A stretch of 6,208 nt of DNA from an uncultured Oscillospiraceae bacterium. GTDB taxonomy: Bacteria; Bacillota; Clostridia; Oscillospirales; Ruminococcaceae. This document shows positions 1-5,407 of this stretch, piece by piece. The stretch lies in NCBI GenBank assembly GCA_958427155.1, contig CAUABB010000092.1:1-6208 (forward strand). The letters run 5' to 3'. Below the pieces are notes generated by a model. It did not search any database. It was not told the DNA's origin and saw only the letters and a list, made by a program, of their open reading frames with translations. The translations under genes were made by a program, and so were the position numbers. Within the stretch, counting starts at the first letter, position 1. Each line of letters begins with the position of its first letter.

Positions 1-1634
1 TGAGGAATAGCCTTCAACATAATCTCGTCAAGGATATAAAGTCTTGCTTTTCTTGTCTTTTCAAAAGCTTCTTTAATAATCGCAGGAGTAAGACCGTCAA
101 CCTTGATATCAACCTGAATCGCAGTAATACCCTTATGAGTACCGCCGACTTTAAAGTCCATATCACCAAAGAAATCTTCCAGGCCCTGAATATCAACCAT
201 TGTCATCCAACGGTCGCCTTCTGTAATCAGTCCACAGGAAATACCTGCAACCGGAGCTTTAATCGGAACGCCCGCGTCCATCAAGGACAACGTAGAAGCA
301 CAAATAGACCCCTGAGAGGTTGAACCGTTAGAAGAAAGAACCTCAGATACCACACGAATCGCATAAGGGAATTCCTCAACCGGCGGGATTACCGGAAGAA
401 GCGCGCGTTCCGCCAATGCGCCGTGACCAATCTCACGCCGTCCCGGCCCACGGCTCGGACGGGTTTCACCAACTGAGTAAGAAGGAAAATTGTACTGATG
501 CATGTAACGCTTCTCTTCGTCCTCATCAATGCCGTCAAGCATCTGCGCATCGCGAACCGGTCCAAGGGTCGTCACAGACAATACCTGTGTCTGCCCACGG
601 GTAAACAGCGCAGAACCATGCACGCGCGGCAGTAACGCAACTTCAGCATCAAGCGGACGAATTTCATCCATTTTCCGTCCATCAACACGCTTACCTTCAT
701 CAAGTAACCAGCGCCGCACGACAAATTTTTGAAGCTTGTACATACACTCGTCGATAATACCGACGTTTTCTTCCCCAACTTTTTCATCGAATTCAGCGTG
801 AACTTCATCAATCACCGGTTGCAGACGCTCTTCACGAATATTTTTATCATTAGTATCAAGCGCATAACGGACCTTTTCGATTGCAAACGCCTTGACTTCT
901 TCAAAAAGCACCTCATCAACTTCCTGAGATTCAAAAGCAAATTTTTCTTTACCGATTTCTTTCTGAATATCAGCGATAAAGGCGACCATCTTTTTGATTT
1001 CCTCATGAGCCGTCATGATACATTTCAGCATAAGGTCTTCTGGTACCTCATTGGCTCCAGCTTCAATCATGACAACTTTCTGCGCGGTTCCCGCAACAGT
1101 CAAGTTCAGGTCAGATTTTGCTCGCTGCTCTACATTAGGATTAAGAATAATCTCACCGTCAACCAAGCCGACATTCACACCGGCAATCGGTCCATTCCAC
1201 GGGATATCCGAAATAGAAAGAGCAACTGAAGTACCAATCATTCCACAGATTTCTGGGGAATTGTCAATATCACTTGCCAGAACGGTCATAACAACCGAAA
1301 CATCATTCCGCATATCTTTCGGGAAAAATGGACGGATCGGACGGTCAACACAACGAGAAGCAAGAATCGCTTTCTCACTGGGACGAGACTCCCTTTTCAT
1401 AAAAGAACCCGGAATTTTCCCAACCGAATAGAGTTTTTCCTCAAAATCTACCGAAAGTGGGAAAAAATCAATATCCGGACGCGGCTTTGCGGAAGCGGTT
1501 ACGTTAACCATAACGACCGTTTCGCCGTAACGAATCCAACAGGAGCCGTTCGCCAGCTCGCTGGTTTTGCCGGTTTCAACAATCAATTCGCGCCCGGCAT
1601 ACACGGTTTTAAAAGTTTTAGCTTGTCTTGCCAT
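1..1634 (-). CDS. pnp: Polyribonucleotide nucleotidyltransferase (PNPase), 3' end missing
   Basis: PNPase is a cytoplasmic trimeric exoribonuclease that degrades RNA 3' to 5' using phosphate and releases nucleoside diphosphates; it can run in reverse to add tails. I translated all 544 codons present and found no frameshift or stop. The first RNase PH-like half is clear (ANGSCWIRYGETVVMVNV near residue 29, then KIPGSFMKRESRPSEKAILASR). A helical linker follows around 235-320, then the catalytic second half. Phosphate-binding S438-T439-S440 lies in NGSTSQGS. The metal/catalytic set D487, D493 and K495 is in EDFFGDMDFK, matching E. coli D486, D492 and K494. The KH and S1 RNA-binding domains, about 150 residues in the family, lie beyond the left edge. 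The ATG at 1634 is set by AGGAGG at 1641-1646 with a 6-base spacer. It follows rpsO, the usual bacterial order. Confidence 0.98.
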   Translation of the reverse strand, partial: MARQAKTFKTVYAGRELIVETGKTSELANGSCWIRYGETVVMVNVTASAKPRPDIDFFPLSVDFEEKLYSVGKIPGSFMKRESRPSEKAILASRCVDRPIRPFFPKDMRNDVSVVMTVLASDIDNSPEICGMIGTSVALSISDIPWNGPIAGVNVGLVDGEIILNPNVEQRAKSDLNLTVAGTAQKVVMIEAGANEVPEDLMLKCIMTAHEEIKKMVAFIADIQKEIGKEKFAFESQEVDEVLFEEVKAFAIEKVRYALDTNDKNIREERLQPVIDEVHAEFDEKVGEENVGIIDECMYKLQKFVVRRWLLDEGKRVDGRKMDEIRPLDAEVALLPRVHGSALFTRGQTQVLSVTTLGPVRDAQMLDGIDEDEEKRYMHQYNFPSYSVGETRPSRGPGRREIGHGALAERALLPVIPPVEEFPYAIRVVSEVLSSNGSTSQGSICASTLSLMDAGVPIKAPVAGISCGLITEGDRWMTMVDIQGLEDFFGDMDFKVGGTHKGITAIQVDIKVDGLTPAIIKEAFEKTRKARLYILDEIMLKAIP

Positions 1635-1669
1635 CTGTTACCTCCTGCACATTACACACGGCAACGGAT

Positions 1670-1724
1670 TTAGCATTAAATCAAGCGTCCTGTTAAAAAT
1701 ACAGGGCGTTTGATTTAGTGCTAA
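1670..1724. repeat. Long inverted repeat in the rpsO-pnp spacer (pnp leader stem)
   Basis: Arms 1670-1693 and 1701-1724 are 24 bases each and enclose the 7-base loop TAAAAAT. As plus-strand RNA all 24 positions pair, three of them as G.U (1676/1718, 1685/1709, 1688/1706). As minus-strand RNA, the pnp mRNA sense, 21 pair and those three become A.C mismatches. Neither strand has a U-run after the stem, so it is not an intrinsic terminator. It ends 35 bases before the pnp start, placing it in the pnp 5' leader of a read-through rpsO transcript. In E. coli a long pnp-leader stem is cut by RNase III as part of PNPase autoregulation; a similar role here is inference. A small dispersed repeat is the alternative. 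Confidence 0.7.
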
Positions 1725-1757
1725 TTTCCACTTGCCATATGCGTTAAATAAAATACC

Positions 1758-1786
1758 AAAAGGCAGATGGAAAAACCACCTGCCTT
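1758..1786 (-). terminator. Terminator-like hairpin after rpsO with a weak U-tract
   Basis: Beginning 10 bases after the rpsO stop, the minus-strand RNA can form an 11-bp stem (1776-1786 with 1760-1770, one G.U) closed by a UUUUU loop. After the stem only two more U precede GG (four in a row counting the two U that pair in the stem), then UAUUUUAUUU, so the U-tract is interrupted. This suggests partial termination with read-through into pnp, as known for the hairpin between rpsO and pnp in E. coli. It could also mainly protect the rpsO mRNA 3' end. Confidence 0.65.
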
Positions 1787-1796
1787 AAAGTCACTT

Positions 1797-2063
1797 TTAC
1801 TTACGAATACCAAGTTTCGCAATAATCGCACGATAACGCTCAACATCCTTTTTCATCAAATAGTTGAGCAAGTTACGGCGATGACCAACCATTTTAAGCA
1901 GACCGCGGCGGGAATGATGATCCTGTTTATGAACCTTCAAATGCTCGGTCAAATCGTTAATTCTCTTGGTGAGAATCGCAATTTGAACTTCCGGGGAACC
2001 GGTATCATGGTCGTGAAGCTGGTTATTCGTAATAACCTCTGTTTTTTCTTCTTTTCTCAGCAT
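1797..2063 (-). CDS. rpsO: 30S ribosomal protein S15
   Basis: S15 is a primary binder of the central domain of 16S rRNA, recognising a three-way junction and a nearby G-U/G-C motif during small-subunit assembly. The 88-residue protein has the normal family length and carries the signature stretch HDTGSPEVQIAILT (residues 18-31) and DHHSRRGLLKMVGHRRNLLNYL (48-69). H41 and D48, which correspond to rRNA-contacting residues in E. coli S15, are present. The ATG at 2063 is preceded by GAGGTG at 2069-2074 with a 5-base spacer. It has its own strong promoter and a structured leader, and lies upstream of pnp. S15 represses its own translation in several bacterial groups by binding its mRNA leader; the leader here fits that mode. 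Confidence 0.99.
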   Translation of the reverse strand: MLRKEEKTEVITNNQLHDHDTGSPEVQIAILTKRINDLTEHLKVHKQDHHSRRGLLKMVGHRRNLLNYLMKKDVERYRAIIAKLGIRK

Positions 2064-2068
2064 AACTA

Positions 2069-2160
2069 CACCTCATTTAAAATTTTACCAGTGACTGAGC
2101 ACCTGGGAAAAGGTGTTTCCCCTTTGGGGCATACTCCCAAGGCAAGGTACACGGTACGTC
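2069..2160 (-). promoter_or_regulatory. Structured rpsO 5' leader, candidate S15 autoregulatory element
   Basis: Between the predicted transcription start (about 2170) and the rpsO start the RNA folds well. A basal stem pairs 2150-2156 (UACCGUG) with 2086-2093 (CACUGGUA), 7 bp with one bulged U. Inside it, hairpin A pairs 2136-2142 with 2121-2128 (CCUUGGG with CCCAAAGG, one bulged A). Hairpin B has two exclusive forms: GGGAAA/UUUCCC (2116-2121 with 2105-2110), or CACCU (2111-2115) with AGGUG (2100-2104). The first form of B shares base 2121 with the last pair of hairpin A. CACCU can also pair with AGGUG of the rpsO Shine-Dalgarno (2069-2073). A basal stem with two branches mimics the three-way junction S15 binds, and the CACCU switch offers a way to hide the ribosome binding site. 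The pairing is seen; S15 binding is inferred. Confidence 0.72.
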
Positions 2161-2176
2161 TTTTCCAGACTTATTT

Positions 2177-2205
2177 ATTATATCAGCTTTGCAAAATTTT
2201 GTAAA
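2177..2205 (-). promoter_or_regulatory. Sigma-A promoter of rpsO, near consensus
   Basis: On the minus strand TTTACA (2200-2205) is followed by exactly 17 bases and then TATAAT (2177-2182). TG one base upstream of the -10 (2184-2185) makes it an extended -10. The expected start is near 2170, giving a leader of roughly 105 bases. The -35 lies 3 bases after the upstream DUF368 stop codon. This is the best promoter in the window, which suits a ribosomal protein gene. Confidence 0.88.
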
Positions 2206-2206
2206 G
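2187..2206. repeat. 20-bp imperfect palindrome over the rpsO -35
   Basis: The plus strand reads CTTTGCAAAATTTTGTAAAG. The two half-sites are reverse complements except at one position (9 of 10). It covers the whole -35 element of the rpsO promoter and part of the spacer. It could be an operator for a dimeric regulator, or simply an AT-rich coincidence. No loop separates the halves, so a stable RNA hairpin is unlikely. Confidence 0.4.
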
Positions 2207-2208
2207 TC

Positions 2209-3105
2209 TTAAGCCCGGGATTTTATAAATTTATTTTTCAGCCATTCGCTGCTTGAAAAATAAGCAAGCGCAAAGCCAAAAAGCAGCACCAGTACAGAAA
2301 CGCCTCCCTGCCAATCAAAAGAAAAGCCGGGATAGAGCTCAAAAAGAGAGCCAAGCAGCAATCCAAGAATTCCGAAATAGGTTTCCTGAGGGAACTTTTT
2401 AATCAGCAAATCAATCAGTTTCGCGCCAATTAACAACCCCGCAATAATCCCAAGGCCCGCTGGAATCCCAATCGGAAGCACAATTCCTAAAAAAGTGTCC
2501 ATATGAAAGGGCAGAAGCATAGAAATAGCGCCTGTAACAATCGGATAGATTCCAAGAAGGACCATAACAAATGACCCGCTGACTCCCGGGATAATCATGG
2601 CAATCGCGGCAATCAGGCCGCCAAAAAACAAAAGAGCAATCATTCCAATATCAATCTGCAATGTGTTGATATTTACTTTTGTCTCTTCCGCAGAAGTAAA
2701 GGCAATAACAATCAGGAGTACCAACATTAAAACAAAAGCGATAATCGAGCCAGGGCGAATTTTCCTCGCCTCAATTTTTCCGTCATTTTTCTGGAACGCA
2801 GAGCGGCAGACAAGGGGAACACTTCCAAGTATCAGACCGATAAAGAAAAAATTTGTAATCATTGGATAATTGTCCAACATAAAAGTAATCCCTTTACTAA
2901 AAGCAAGGATTCCCAGCGCTGCCCCAATTAAAATTGGCAACAAATAAAGAATATTTTTTTTAATATTTTTTCGAAAATTACTGATAGCGTCTACAATTTT
3001 ATCAAAAGCATTCAGAATTACCATCATAGTTCCGCCGCTCACGCCCGGAATAATATTCGCCACGCCAATGATAGCGCCCACTATAACATTTTTTATAAAA
3101 CTCAT
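2209..3105 (-). CDS. DUF368 polytopic membrane protein, probable undecaprenyl-phosphate transporter (PopT-like)
   Basis: The 298-residue protein is very hydrophobic, with many membrane segments (for example around 53-72, 83-100, 118-137, 155-190 and 205-235), and should sit in the cytoplasmic membrane. Its hallmark is two copies of a PGVSG motif: IIPGVSGGT at residues 18-26 and IIPGVSGSF at 171-179, each after a glycine/alanine-rich helix. This indicates an internally duplicated, inverted-repeat transporter fold. The DUF368 family has been linked experimentally to returning undecaprenyl phosphate, the lipid carrier for wall polymers, to the inner membrane face; the assignment here rests on family membership. 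The ATG at 3105 is preferred because an upstream in-frame ATG at 3120 overlaps the Shine-Dalgarno. The gene follows spoIIID and has its own promoter. No terminator separates it from rpsO. Confidence 0.9.
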   Translation of the reverse strand: MSFIKNVIVGAIIGVANIIPGVSGGTMMVILNAFDKIVDAISNFRKNIKKNILYLLPILIGAALGILAFSKGITFMLDNYPMITNFFFIGLILGSVPLVCRSAFQKNDGKIEARKIRPGSIIAFVLMLVLLIVIAFTSAEETKVNINTLQIDIGMIALLFFGGLIAAIAMIIPGVSGSFVMVLLGIYPIVTGAISMLLPFHMDTFLGIVLPIGIPAGLGIIAGLLIGAKLIDLLIKKFPQETYFGILGLLLGSLFELYPGFSFDWQGGVSVLVLLFGFALAYFSSSEWLKNKFIKSRA

Positions 3106-3113
3106 TTTCACTT

Positions 3114-3118
3114 CCTCC
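3114..3118 (-). promoter_or_regulatory. Shine-Dalgarno that fixes the DUF368 start
   Basis: GGAGG at 3114-3118 lies 8 bases before the ATG at 3105. The longest in-frame ATG, at 3120, consists of bases directly preceding and overlapping this GGAGG and has no ribosome binding site of its own, so the 5-residue extension MEEVK is probably not translated. Confidence 0.85.
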
Positions 3119-3130
3119 ATAAACGCTATC

Positions 3131-3159
3131 AGTTTACCACAGAATCCCCCGATTCACAA
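3131..3159 (-). promoter_or_regulatory. Candidate sigma-A promoter of the DUF368 gene
   Basis: TTGTGA (3154-3159), 17 bases, then TAAACT (3131-3136), with TG one base upstream of the -10 (3138-3139) as an extended -10. The predicted start near 3124 would leave an unusually short leader of about 19 bases, just enough for the Shine-Dalgarno. The -10 matches consensus at 4 of 6, so this is good but not certain. Confidence 0.6.
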
Positions 3160-3164
3160 GAATC
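3142..3164. repeat. Overlapping GAATC/GATTC inverted repeats in the DUF368 promoter
   Basis: The plus strand has GAATC, four bases, GATTC, four bases, GAATC. The central GATTC (3151-3155) can pair with either flank, giving two overlapping 14-base palindromes (3142-3155 and 3151-3164). They cover the -35 and upstream part of the promoter spacer. On the minus strand no U-run follows, so this is not a clear spoIIID terminator. An operator or alternative short hairpins are possible. Confidence 0.45.
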
Positions 3165-3186
3165 ATTTTTCTAATTTATGCAAACT

Positions 3187-3462
3187 TTACAAATTCCCAT
3201 TCCGTCCATGACATTCCTCATATTTCTTTTTAGTAGCAAGCCCGCCTCTGATATGACGTTCTTCCTTATTTATTTTCAGCACTTCCGCTACTTCTTTATA
3301 CAACTGTGGATTTACTTTTTTTAATCTTTCTGTAACATCTTTATGCACCGTACTTTTGCTTACCCCAAATTTTTTTGCCGTGCTTCGCACCGTCGCTTTC
3401 TGTGAAATCAGATACTCTGCCAGTTCCACACTTCTGTCTTCCAAAAAGTGCCTATCTTTCAA
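3187..3462 (-). CDS. spoIIID: Stage III sporulation transcriptional regulator SpoIIID
   Basis: SpoIIID is a small DNA-binding protein made in the mother cell after engulfment begins; it activates and represses many sigma-E genes and links to the sigma-K stage. The 91-residue product has the expected size. A helix-turn-helix spans about residues 24-46 with the hallmark FGVSKSTVHKDVTERL at 32-47, and the basic C-terminal region includes RHIRGGLATKKKY (69-81), a family signature that contributes to DNA contact. The start is taken as TTG at 3462: GGAGG at 3471-3475 lies 8 bases upstream, while the in-frame TTG (3477) and GTG (3471) overlap that ribosome binding site. It starts KDRHFLEDR, like the short N-termini of its homologues. 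A sigma-E-type promoter precedes it. It strongly implies a spore former. Confidence 0.97.
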   Translation of the reverse strand: MKDRHFLEDRSVELAEYLISQKATVRSTAKKFGVSKSTVHKDVTERLKKVNPQLYKEVAEVLKINKEERHIRGGLATKKKYEECHGRNGNL

Positions 3463-3468
3463 CCGTGA

Positions 3469-3475
3469 CACCTCC
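3469..3475 (-). promoter_or_regulatory. Shine-Dalgarno that fixes the spoIIID start at a TTG codon
   Basis: GGAGGTG at 3469-3475, with 8 bases between its GGAGG core and TTG 3462. The longer frame starting with TTG at 3477 would use this very sequence as codons 1-3 and has no ribosome binding site of its own. Confidence 0.85.
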
Positions 3476-3483
3476 AAATTGGG

Positions 3484-3493
3484 TTTTGTCCTA
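3484..3493 (-). promoter_or_regulatory. SpoIIID-like binding box upstream of spoIIID
   Basis: TAGGACAAAA on the minus strand matches 9 of 10 positions of the published SpoIIID consensus WWRRACARNY (last base A instead of C/T). It lies just downstream of the sigma-E -10, near the expected transcription start. In B. subtilis SpoIIID acts on its own promoter; a site here would fit autoregulation, and its position overlapping the start would suggest repression more than activation. Such short sites occur often by chance. Confidence 0.4.
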
Positions 3494-3496
3494 GTA

Positions 3497-3526
3497 ATTT
3501 GTATGTCACAGCTAAAACTCTTATGA
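3497..3526 (-). promoter_or_regulatory. Sigma-E-type promoter of spoIIID
   Basis: On the minus strand CATACAAAT (3497-3505) matches the sigma-E -10 consensus (CATACAnT) in its diagnostic CATACA core. TCATAAG (3520-3526) fits the -35 consensus KMATATT at 5 of 7, and the 14-base gap is the usual one. The start would be near 3490, about 15 bases before the Shine-Dalgarno. It agrees with the known sigma-E control of spoIIID in the mother cell. Confidence 0.75.
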
Positions 3527-3592
3527 AAATTTTAAAAACAATTTTTACCTTTCCAGCAAAATAAAGAGACATAGCAAACGGGTAAAATGGGG

Positions 3593-3627
3593 AATAAAAA
3601 AGAAAGACGGAGAAACGAATCTCCGCC
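3593..3627 (-). terminator. Intrinsic terminator of the phosphate-response operon
   Basis: The minus-strand RNA forms an 8-bp stem GGCGGAGA/UCUCCGUC (3620-3627 with 3606-3613, one G.U) with loop UUCGUU, followed directly by UUUCUUUUUUAUU. It lies about 65 bases after the phoR stop, which isolates the phoU-phoP-phoR transcript from spoIIID. The bases between the stop and the stem hold nothing else I can identify. Confidence 0.88.
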
Positions 3628-3692
3628 CTAAACCAATGTCATAATTCAATTATAAACTTCATTTTATCTCAGATATATCTTTTACCAAAAAC

Positions 3693-5366
3693 TTATTTTT
3701 CACAAAGCGGAAAAGATACCCGAATTTCTGTTCCTTCCCCCAAGGTGCTGTGAAGGAACAAGCTTGCTCCATGCTGTTCCGCAATATGCTTGACAATCGC
3801 AAGGCCAAGACCGGTTCCACCAGTTTCTTTAGAGCGACTTTTATCCACTCGGTAAAACCGTTCGAAAATACGTTTTTGATGCTCCAAAGGAATTCCAATA
3901 CCATTGTCTTTGATTGAAAGAACAGCTTGATTATCTTCCTGATAGAGCCGCACCCAAACTTTTCCTCCTTTTCGGTTATACCGAATAGCGTTGTCACAAA
4001 GATTTGTCACAAGCTCTTCCATCTGGGCAGGATCGGCAAGAATTTTCAAAGGCTCTCCCGTGACTGTCAAAGTGACTTCTGCACGTTCAGCAGCGGTTTG
4101 TAGCCGATCGCAGCATCCCTGAATAATTGGCAAAAATTCAACTGGTTCCAATTTTCGATTAGGAGTTTCATCAAGTTCTGAAAGCATGATAATATCCCCG
4201 ATCAGGTTGAGGAGCCGAGCCGATTCAGCGTGAATCTTTGAAGCAAATTTTTGAATATCTCCAGGCTTTGCCATTCCATTCTCAATCAATTCCGCGAAGC
4301 CAGAAATTGAAGTAAGCGGTGTTTTCAACTCATGAGAAACATTTGCCGTAAACTCACGGCGCATCTGTTCAAGTTCACTCTTTTCAGTGATATCAAGAAT
4401 CAAACAAATTAAGCCGATTTCTTTCTTTTCTACTTCCACACGACTTGCAATAATCTGAAGGCGACGACCTTCAATTGAAATCTCTGTCGTACCATGTCCC
4501 AATTCAGCAGCTCGATCTACACAAGCCAAAAATGTTTGATTGCGAGAGAAGTAAAGAAGACTTTGACCGGTATATTGATCCCCGCTTTCTCCCATCAACC
4601 GTACAGCGCTCTCATTAATCGAAAGAATTCTTTTCTCCATATCAAGCAAAAGGAAGCCTTCGGTCATATTACTGGTTAAAGCCTGTACCTTCTCCTGTTC
4701 CTGACGCAAATCCTCCAACTGCTTGCGGATTAGCCCGTTCTGTGAATGAATGGTACGGGAAAACGGGATCAACTCTTCATACACCGTATTTTCTTCAATA
4801 GCTTCCATATCGGCGGCCATTGCGTCAATTGGCGCCACGATACGCCTGGTTAAAAATCCCGCCAGGAAGAAACAGAGCAGAAGGATTGCTGCCGCTAACA
4901 AAAGTAAGAACGGAAGTGCAGAAAAGAAGACTGCAAAAATATTGCTTGATTCCCTAGCAATACGAAGGACCTGCCCATTTTCAAGAAGCTTAGCGTAATA
5001 GTATACATCACGATGAATGGTATCCGAATGACGAACCGCTGTCCCTTCCCCGTTTTTAAGCGCATCCTCAAATTCCGGTCTTGTGCTGTGGTTATCCATA
5101 CTGTCTTTGTCCGCGTTGGTGTCGTAAATAACATCTCCATCCGCAGAAATCAGTGTAATTCGGAATCCTGAACTTTTAAAGCGATTTAAATCTTGCGGCT
5201 GATCTAAAAGTTGGTAACTTTCCGCAAGGATAATGCCATCTGTTTTTAAATCATAAAAAACCTGATTCTGGAACGACTGATAATAAACCGCCATTGTCAG
5301 CACCGCAGTCAGAATCAGCGCAATCACTCCGGTCAAACAAAGCCAGAGATGAATTCTTCGTTTCAT
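3693..5366 (-). CDS. phoR: PhoR-type membrane sensor histidine kinase
   Basis: The 557-residue kinase should autophosphorylate and pass phosphate to the PhoP encoded upstream, controlling the response to phosphate limitation. Domains in order: membrane segment 8-28; extracytoplasmic Cache/PAS-like sensor about 30-142, with the PhoR-like RITLISADGDVIYDT at 69-83 and NHSTRPEFEDAL at 92-103; second membrane segment about 145-172; HAMP about 172-225; PAS about 226-326; HisKA with phospho-acceptor H345 in FTANVSHELKTPLTS; HATPase with N-box N455/N459, G1 DNGIGI (487-492), F-box FERFYR (501-506) and G2 GGTGLGLAI (516-524). All catalytic motifs are intact. GGGAG at 5374-5378 lies 7 bases before the ATG. 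It is 41 bases after phoP and followed by a terminator. Signal input in such systems usually comes through PstB/PhoU, not the outer domain alone. Confidence 0.94.
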   Translation of the reverse strand: MKRRIHLWLCLTGVIALILTAVLTMAVYYQSFQNQVFYDLKTDGIILAESYQLLDQPQDLNRFKSSGFRITLISADGDVIYDTNADKDSMDNHSTRPEFEDALKNGEGTAVRHSDTIHRDVYYYAKLLENGQVLRIARESSNIFAVFFSALPFLLLLAAAILLLCFFLAGFLTRRIVAPIDAMAADMEAIEENTVYEELIPFSRTIHSQNGLIRKQLEDLRQEQEKVQALTSNMTEGFLLLDMEKRILSINESAVRLMGESGDQYTGQSLLYFSRNQTFLACVDRAAELGHGTTEISIEGRRLQIIASRVEVEKKEIGLICLILDITEKSELEQMRREFTANVSHELKTPLTSISGFAELIENGMAKPGDIQKFASKIHAESARLLNLIGDIIMLSELDETPNRKLEPVEFLPIIQGCCDRLQTAAERAEVTLTVTGEPLKILADPAQMEELVTNLCDNAIRYNRKGGKVWVRLYQEDNQAVLSIKDNGIGIPLEHQKRIFERFYRVDKSRSKETGGTGLGLAIVKHIAEQHGASLFLHSTLGEGTEIRVSFPLCEK

Positions 5367-5407
5367 ACATACACTCCCAAAGGGTTTTTATTTAGGAAAG
5401 TTAAGCG

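Noticed and set aside
729..1431. Two plus-strand open frames of 166 and 138 codons opposite pnp
   Set aside because: They lie antisense to an intact, highly conserved pnp frame, lack recognisable domains and have no convincing ribosome binding sites.
1635..1757. A separate pnp promoter between the rpsO terminator and pnp
   Set aside because: Candidates such as TTAACA-18-TAAATC overlap the inverted repeat and match consensus poorly; none could be supported.
1767..2204. Plus-strand open frame of 145 codons over rpsO and its leader
   Set aside because: Antisense to rpsO, a terminator hairpin and the leader; its sequence is explained by those features and the protein resembles nothing I recognise.
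3151..3170. GATTC-ACAA-GAATC hairpin followed by ATTTTT as a plus-strand terminator
   Set aside because: The 5-bp AT-rich stem is weak and no plus-strand gene ends here; it is better treated as part of the promoter-region repeat.
3659..3997. Minus-strand open frame of 112 codons overlapping the end of phoR
   Set aside because: It is an alternative frame inside the phoR ATPase domain, whose motifs are intact in the phoR frame.
4494..5140. Several 60-80 codon frames on both strands within phoR
   Set aside because: All are shadows of the complete kinase frame.
5369..5389. Small CCC-AAA-GGG palindrome in the phoP-phoR gap followed by T-rich sequence
   Set aside because: Only a 3-bp stem, and the T-run is on the plus strand, opposite to the direction of transcription; it includes the phoR Shine-Dalgarno and needs no further explanation.
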